Part shown: positions 59,163 through 64,000 of the stretch, one piece after another
Numbering within the stretch: the first letter of the stretch is position 1
How the letters are laid out: each line of letters begins with the position of its first letter
NCBI GenBank assembly: GCA_026929865.2
Contig: CM049403.1
Coordinates: 3,551,501 to 3,615,500, forward strand
Direction of reading: 5' to 3'
DNA from: Hyperoplus lanceolatus
Taxonomy: Eukaryota; Chordata; Actinopteri; Uranoscopiformes; Ammodytidae
DNA: 64,000 bases
Translations under genes and position numbers: made by a program
Notes under the pieces: model-generated
The model's input: the letters and a program-made list of their open reading frames with translations, nothing else
Told to the model about the DNA's origin: nothing
The model's database searches: none

Positions 59163-61432
59163 GCGTGCGTGCGTGCGTGCGTGCGCGTGCGCGTGTGCGC
59201 AATGCATGACCATATCCATCTCTGCCTTAGAGCTCCATTGTTGTCTAGACTTTGACCAGATGTTTTAGCTAATCAATTTCTGCCTTTTTCAAATCTGAAA
59301 CAGTTTTTAGATGTCTATTCTAAGCAGGAACAAATTGCTTACAAATGGGAAGTTGCACAGTACTGAGAGGCAGACCAGTGCATTGTTAGTTTTGGTATAA
59401 TGAACAAAACCTTTCATCTTTAAGGGGAGACACGGCAGGCAAAAGCAAACATTATATTTTTCATGCACTGGTCATTTTTGATATTTTTGGCCAGTCGTCT
59501 TTCATACTAGTATAATTCAAAAGTCCAAAATGTAGATTTTCAAGGTGTTTATTTGACTAAACCTTGTCTCCCATAAACCATCTTTAACAGCTAATATCTC
59601 AACATTTGTTTCTTTACTCTGAACCAGAAACCTCAACTTCTAATGCACTTAAATCAACTCAAATTTCCATAATCATACTTATTACCGTTCCGAAGGTTGT
59701 CACAGAAGGATTTTTTCACATGTTGTTAATTGTTCGACATTTTTATTTATTATATAAAATGAAAGAAAGGTTGTATCTAAAATCTTTCCAGTGGACGTTA
59801 TTATGTTGTGAAAGGGAAATCAATTGTTTATCTCTGGCTTTATCCAGCATCTACATCTTTTTGTTGCATAATTACTTAGGCAGATATTGCCAAATTTCTG
59901 AAAAGAAAGTGTTAGACTGAAAATAATAGTTTTGATGTAAGTCATCAACTGGCAAATATTTCTGTATACATCTATATTTATAAGTTAGAAAATGTATACT
60001 ATTAACTATGCAGCCGCAGTGTCTTGAATTCTTGTTTTTCATGCTATGTGCAATGTGCAAAATGTGGTTCAACTCTGAGTAACCATAAGGAAATGTAGTC
60101 GATCGTGAAGCCCTCCAAGGTCAATACTGGAAGGGGCAAAGTACGGACTCACCCCCCCTGACATTAGTCCATGTCCGTTCTCTGAGATGACATATATCAA
60201 AACGCCCGATTAAAAAGCTTTTATTTTCCTTCAGAGAACTGAGGTTAAAGGGGTAGCTCAGAATAATTGAAGTGGGGTTTGTATGAGGTAGCTAATGCAT
60301 ATTTTTATTTTTGGCATTTTTATGCTTTTATTGATAGTGTAGAGACATAGTTGAAATGGGGCAGAAAGGGGAGTGACATGCAGAGAACGACCGCGGGCTG
60401 GAATCGAACCTAAACAAATACATATCCGTTCTTAATCTTAATGTGGGATTTTTGCAGCGTATCACTCCGGCAATCAGCTGTATGACTCATCATGAATAAT
60501 CCTACATTTAGCTTACTATCAAACGGATATAGTTATTATTTAAGTAAGCATTTATATATATACTGCTGGTCCCCTCTACAGCAATACAAGGCTGACTTCT
60601 GCTACAGCGACATCTCCCCACAAACTCCTTATAGTGACTGAGCCAGCTCCACAAGGTAACACACTAACTATGCCTAAGTACAACCATACAACCCCACTTC
60701 AAAAATACTGAACTATCCCTTTAAAAAAAATGTCCTACTGTCCTAGTGATCACAGTATTACCTCCTGATCTGATTGGACTCTGGCCCACAAACTTTCATG
60801 TCTCTCCCCACTGTGTGTCTGCCTGTGTGTTCCCATGCAGTCCTTTACATGTCATAAGCTGTTGTTGCCGCCTTTGGCCCACTTTTCCCTCTTGGGTTGA
60901 GTTAATCTCCTTCACGGTTACTCTTTTAAACCAGCAGTGTTACAGTTTATCTCTCTCTCCAATACAGACCAAACCCTTTGCATTCACAAGAATGCGAGAG
61001 AAGCAGCTTTCAGTTTGTATGCTCCACATATCTGGAACAAACTCCCAGAAAACTTGAGGTCTGCTGCAACTCGGCTGGTTTTTAAATCAAGTCTGAAGAC
61101 TTTTCTGTTTCCATTTTAACCTGCAATGTTATTGTACTTTAATGTTTTATTTCTATTCATTCGCTTTTTGTAATGTGTATTATGTATTTTAATCTTGCCC
61201 CTGTAAAGCACTTTGAATGGCCTTGTGTCTGAATTGTGCTATATAAATAAACTTGCCTTGCCTTGCCACGCCAGAACAACTGCCTCCATGACACTTTTAC
61301 TTCTCTTTTTATATCACCCCTGTTCTCGGCCGGCAGGCGTTTTTCCAGGGCAAGTTGAAGATCACAGGGAACATGGGACTGGCCATGAAGCTCCAGAGCC
61401 TGCAGCTGCAGCCGGCCAAAGCCAAGCTGTAG
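50318..61432 (+). CDS. scp2: Sterol carrier protein 2, stand-alone short form, 5 exons, 139 aa
   Basis: A small peroxisomal lipid-transfer protein binding sterols and fatty acyl-CoA. Exons are 50318-50340, 51320-51410, 53292-53421, 55742-55821 and 61337-61432, with consistent phases (2, 0, 1, 0) and TAG at 61430. The protein starts [13 protein letters not shown], a short presequence, then has the SCP2 domain from about residue 22: [49 protein letters not shown] and [15 protein letters not shown]. It ends KAKL, with AKL a peroxisomal targeting signal type 1. Human SCP2 makes both thiolase-fused SCPx and a 143-aa pre-SCP2. Here the first exon has its own ATG and no thiolase sequence lies upstream; uhmk1 on the other strand fills that space. 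It may be the teleost paralogue called scp2b, but paralogue identity is not decidable here. Confidence 0.93.
50969..51190. mobile_element. Palindromic mariner-like MITE, family E copy 4, truncated
   Basis: Starts TACAGCCCCAGAAAAAATTA and ends within tggtctcttaattt, lacking the outer right end. In scp2 intron 1. Confidence 0.7.
51422..52274. mobile_element. Family G variant split by a TAGCCTGG element
   Basis: Left part (ccctatgtccaaatcac ... cattatgtcgagaattaa) and right part (tactgcaaaatgcaatag ... ggaaggcaggg) match 62272-62552 in reverse. It begins 12 nt after the scp2 exon 2 donor. Confidence 0.7.
51541..52121. mobile_element. TAGCCTGG-ended element with 9-bp TSD, copy 2
   Basis: TAGCCTGGCTCC ... 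ACCAGGCTA with exact duplication GAGAATTAA (51532-51540 and 52122-52130). Reverse-oriented relative of 24785-25158; about 205 bp longer because of a further insertion near 51720-51925 (tcggaaatttccgac arms). Confidence 0.8.
53641..54654. mobile_element. Inverted-repeat element AGGGTGCATTCACAC
   Basis: Left AGGGTGCATTCACAC and reversed right AGGGTGTATTCACAC, then a ttcggtt-type block. About 1 kb. The frame at 54213-54629 inside shows no family resemblance. Confidence 0.65.
54688..55346. mobile_element. Inverted-repeat element AGCTCCTTTTACACAG with 3-bp TSD
   Basis: Left AGCTCCTTTTACACAG and reversed right AGCCCCCTTTTACACAG; flanked by AGT on both sides; 659 bp. Confidence 0.7.
55866..56168 (-). 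mobile_element. tRNA-derived SINE, copy 4, minus strand
   Basis: Reverse complement of copies 2 and 3: starts ggattggatttatatagcgc and ends gaccaccacctgagccacag-type head with ggggatcgaacc (B box). In scp2 intron 4. Confidence 0.8.
56187..56520. mobile_element. Palindromic element, family J copy 2
   Basis: gcaattctggagagtgcttt ... tcagtgaatatctcctcaca is mirrored by tgtgaggagatattcactcg ... gcattctccacaattgc. Confidence 0.7.
56682..56850 (-). mobile_element. LINE/SINE 3' end fragment in reverse
   Basis: aagtcaactttatttatata then gcacatttataacagc ... aaagtgctgtacagtaaaat is a common teleost tail in reverse orientation. Confidence 0.5.
57136..58177. mobile_element. GGGGCCCTTTACACG element with 3-bp TSD
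   Basis: Left GGGGCCCTTTACACGG and reversed right GGGGCACTTTACACGA; flanked by TCA on both sides; 1,042 bp; no transposase. Confidence 0.75.
58238..58660. mobile_element. Family J relative, degraded
   Basis: Shares cccgtttacagagcctaggc and gaggaggtattcactgactt with the other family J copies. Confidence 0.45.
59075..59200. repeat. Compound simple repeat: (GT)n, 62-G run, (GTGC)n
   Basis: (GT)n to 59100, then 62 uninterrupted G (59100-59161), then GTGC units. In scp2 intron 4. Confidence 0.9.
59201..60244. other. scp2 intron 4 sequence without recognised feature
   Basis: AT-rich; the open frame near 59606 shows no conserved motif or splice context. Confidence 0.35.
60245..60724. mobile_element. 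TTAA-flanked MITE, family K
   Basis: Left TTAAAGGGGTAGCTCAGAAT and reversed right TTAAAGGGATAGTTCAGTAT, then both continue as gaagtggggttt. TTAA on both sides; about 480 bp. Confidence 0.8.
60955..61270 (+). mobile_element. L2-like LINE 3' end, copy 2
   Basis: Frame [20 protein letters not shown] then [18 protein letters not shown]; tail cctgtaaagcactttgaatg ... gctatataaataaacttgcc. Ends about 66 nt before scp2 exon 5. Confidence 0.8.
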
Positions 61433-62036
61433 AAGAGACATGGCCAGCAGCAGCTTGATGTTACTACTACACTAATGAACACTGAATAGCATTAACCACC
61501 AAGATTTTTTAACAGCCAGATGAATGTTAAAGGTCTGTAAAGATTCTTGATCCAGGTTCCCCCCCTCCCCCAACACTAGAGACCTGACCAGTGGAGTAGT
61601 CGGCAGCCCCAATCTAACGCTGGAATAAGATAAATGGACAAGGGGTGGCTCTCTCATGATAGCACACAGTCCTACAATGGAGCAGAAGGCAGGTGCTCCC
61701 CCCTACTAATTCGCTTCATGTCCAGTTTTTTTCAATAACATCCAGTCTGTCGCTAATCAACTCTTCCCTCTTGAGTGTGTTCTGTCTGGAAACTGTTTTT
61801 GAGTAGAGCAGATAGACGTAATTTTTTTTCGCCACAATCATGGACACACACACACAACAGTCTAAAGTGCCTGCTGCTTCTTCTGACTCGCAGTTTGCTG
61901 TAAGGTAGCCAACCGTTAAAAATAAATGTTTTTCACTGTGGCCACCACCCCAGCTTATCAACGGAGGGGGATGATTTGTCATTTCCTTGCACTTGTACCA
62001 TTCATGTTTGAATCTCTCTAAAAAGATTTCTATTAA

Positions 62037-62042
62037 AATAAA
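62037..62042 (+). promoter_or_regulatory. scp2: scp2 polyadenylation signal AATAAA
   Basis: An AATAAA about 600 nt after the scp2 stop is followed by T/G-rich sequence (tgctgtttgtgtttttgtc). A second signal (caataaaag) lies near 62099. Either could end the transcript. Confidence 0.6.
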
Positions 62043-62271
62043 CGTGTCTTTTGCCAGGCATCACAACAACATGCTGTTTGTGTTTTTGTCTTTTTATCAA
62101 TAAAAGTTTATATGGACAGCCGTGATAAAACGGTAATGTGGAGTTTTATGGATTTCCAAATGTAAATATTTGTCCTGATGTCCTAAACTGAGCTTAATTT
62201 TTGATTCCGTGTGAAGCATGAATGTTAAACTCCTATGGTCATGCTTCTCCTTGTTCCACGATATATACTTA

Positions 62272-62552
62272 CCCTGCATTCCAATACCCATACTTTCCCT
62301 ACTATTTAGTATGCCAGAAAAAGATTTAGGATGTCCCAATAAACGCACGTCAATTGCAGTATGCTGAAAATACACAGATGCCCCACTAACTCCAATAGCA
62401 TTTTGGAGTATTCATCTTTATTCTTGACATTTCTTGACATAATGGGAAAACAAATCTTCCTTTTCTGATTTTTATTTATCTCCTGTGGCCCTAAAACTCT
62501 TCTGTACTTTAGTATGTAGTGTAGTAAAAATAAAGCGATTTGGAAGGCAGGG
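62272..62552. mobile_element. Family G variant downstream of scp2
   Basis: Starts CCCTGCATTCCAATACCCAT and ends gatttggaaggcaggg. Same sub-type as 51422-52274, reversed. Confidence 0.7.
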
Positions 62553-62559
62553 ACAGACA

Positions 62560-64000
62560 CACATGCTCTTGCTGCACATTGGCTCCCCCCCCCCATCCTC
62601 AGAGGTTATAGTAGGGTAACCTTTACAATAATGGCCCTCTGTGCAGCTGTGACTTGGATGTTACAGTCAAAATTGGCAATGTTCCCCCCCTTTTTTTTTG
62701 GAGGAGCTTCAAAATTCATTTTCCAACACTGCACAGCGACCTGCTTCCAGACTGCCACGCTGTAGTTTTTCCCCTTCTACATGGAGTAGCATGGCAGAAA
62801 AAACAAATCTGTTAACTAGCTCTGACCCAGATTCCACTGCAGCAGCTTTGGCTCAACTCAGGGAACTTGACTGTGGGTCTTATACTGTGGAGTCACACTG
62901 GGCTTATTTCATCACAATGAAATAATGTGGTAAGACTTTGTGTCTTACCACATTTCTTTACTTTTTTCATGTATCTTATATGTTATTTTGTTTACAGCAC
63001 TTTGGTCAACTGATATTGTTTTTAAATATGCTATAGAAATCATTTTTGACTTTGACATTTCATGAGTTCAGACTTATCTTTCCTGTAAATCTCAATCAAA
63101 TGGTGGGCCTTTTTTTAGAAATAACATATGTGTTTAAAACATGCTTAACAAGTTGAATAAGGACATACATGCTTTTATACAAGCTACATACAGTACACAC
63201 AGATGCTTTTTCCACAGTTTTCCACTTTGTTCCCCAAATGGTTGCTTTAAAGGGGCACTCCACCACCAATACTTGTTTTGTAACATGAAGGTCATTTCAC
63301 TTGTCAAGAGACAGTAGTACTACTCAGCCTGTGAAAACAGTTGAACAATGTGTTGTGTGGCTCTGCCCTGGAGGAGCTTTGTCAAGTCTAGGAAGAATAA
63401 TTAACCATTATGATGTCACACTGATGTCATACAGGGAAACTTTGTTTTGAGCATGAAAAAACAGAAAGCGTCTAGTGCAAAGTGGGGTGGGGTGGTATGT
63501 TTAAAAGATGCATTATGTAGCACTATGCTGTAGGACCCAGTTTTTTTGGGGGGGGACATGACCCATATACAACGGGGTTGCTGTCAAACTGCATTCATTT
63601 AGACCATCCTTTTCAGACTTCCGATGTTGTGGGAATTCAATTTCAATAAGAATTTAAGGCATTCATTAAGGCCTTTACTTATTTTCTATGATGGCTGTGC
63701 TCGCTCTGTCACCATGACCCTGACCCAAATAGCATGTTTGTTTGTTTGCTATTTAAAACTCGTACGTACGAGCTACAAAACACAGCAGGGATTCAGCTTG
63801 TAGGCAGGTCATTACTGTCCTAGGAAATGATTTCCTGATGCGAGATGCCATGCTTGTTTTGTACAAGCAGAAAAAGAACTGGACTGTTAGGAGAGCGACG
63901 ATAACTAGCAAATAAACATCTCTCCATCCGTGTAACAAAGCAGGGGAATAACAGGATCTACCCGTTAACCACATATGATATGAGACAACCATAAAGACTG
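62560..64000. other. Intergenic sequence to the window end
   Basis: A TTAAAGGGGCACTCCACC start at about 63248 looks like the left end of another TTAA MITE, without a matching right end. No exon recognised. Confidence 0.35.

Noticed and set aside
58908-59268. Open frames with long glycine runs
   Set aside because: They are translations of the poly-G and GT tracts, with no domain or splice support.

Overview
The window is vertebrate nuclear DNA and almost certainly comes from a ray-finned (teleost) fish. Coding is split into short GT-AG exons, and the four recognisable genes are fish-like orthologues of human KCNMB2, MEP1B, UHMK1 and SCP2. The space between exons is packed with short inverted-repeat DNA transposons, Tc1-like, hAT and pogo-like remnants, L2-like LINE 3' ends, tRNA-derived SINEs and CA/GT microsatellites. 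I cannot name the species. Layout. 1-6358 holds no gene I can support, only transposon remnants and CA repeats. 6417-10293 (+) is a four-exon BK-channel beta-2 subunit (kcnmb2-like, 233 aa); its first coding exon is only 50 nt and carries the inactivation-ball peptide. 10294-13881 is intergenic. 13882-32551 (+) is a fifteen-exon meprin beta-like astacin metalloprotease (mep1b-like, about 701 aa) ending at a clear AATAAA near 32626. 32652-40979 is intergenic or 3' UTR space with several transposons. 40980-48898 (-) is a nine-exon uhmk1 (KIS kinase, 447 aa) with kinase and UHM/RRM domains. 50318-61432 (+) is a five-exon stand-alone SCP2 (139 aa) ending in the peroxisomal signal AKL. 61433-64000 is 3' UTR and intergenic sequence. 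How the genes relate. kcnmb2 and mep1b are tandem on the plus strand, mep1b and uhmk1 converge, and uhmk1 and scp2 are head to head with 1.4 kb between start codons, so those two may share a promoter region. The four products act in different places (channel accessory subunit, cell-surface protease, kinase of splicing factors, peroxisomal lipid carrier). Nothing in the sequence says they form a pathway. What stands out. I see no new gene system. The best leads are structural. A 150-230 bp palindromic repeat occurs four times, always within 70 nt of an exon boundary. Three elements with TAGCCTGG-type ends have 9-bp target duplications. Several transposons are nested and dated relative to one another by target duplications. 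A SINE shares its tail with a local L2-like LINE. The meprin has no EGF-like domain. A 62-base run of G lies in an scp2 intron. All exon coordinates were read by eye from splice consensus, reading-frame continuity and recalled human family sequences; no alignment or RNA data were available.
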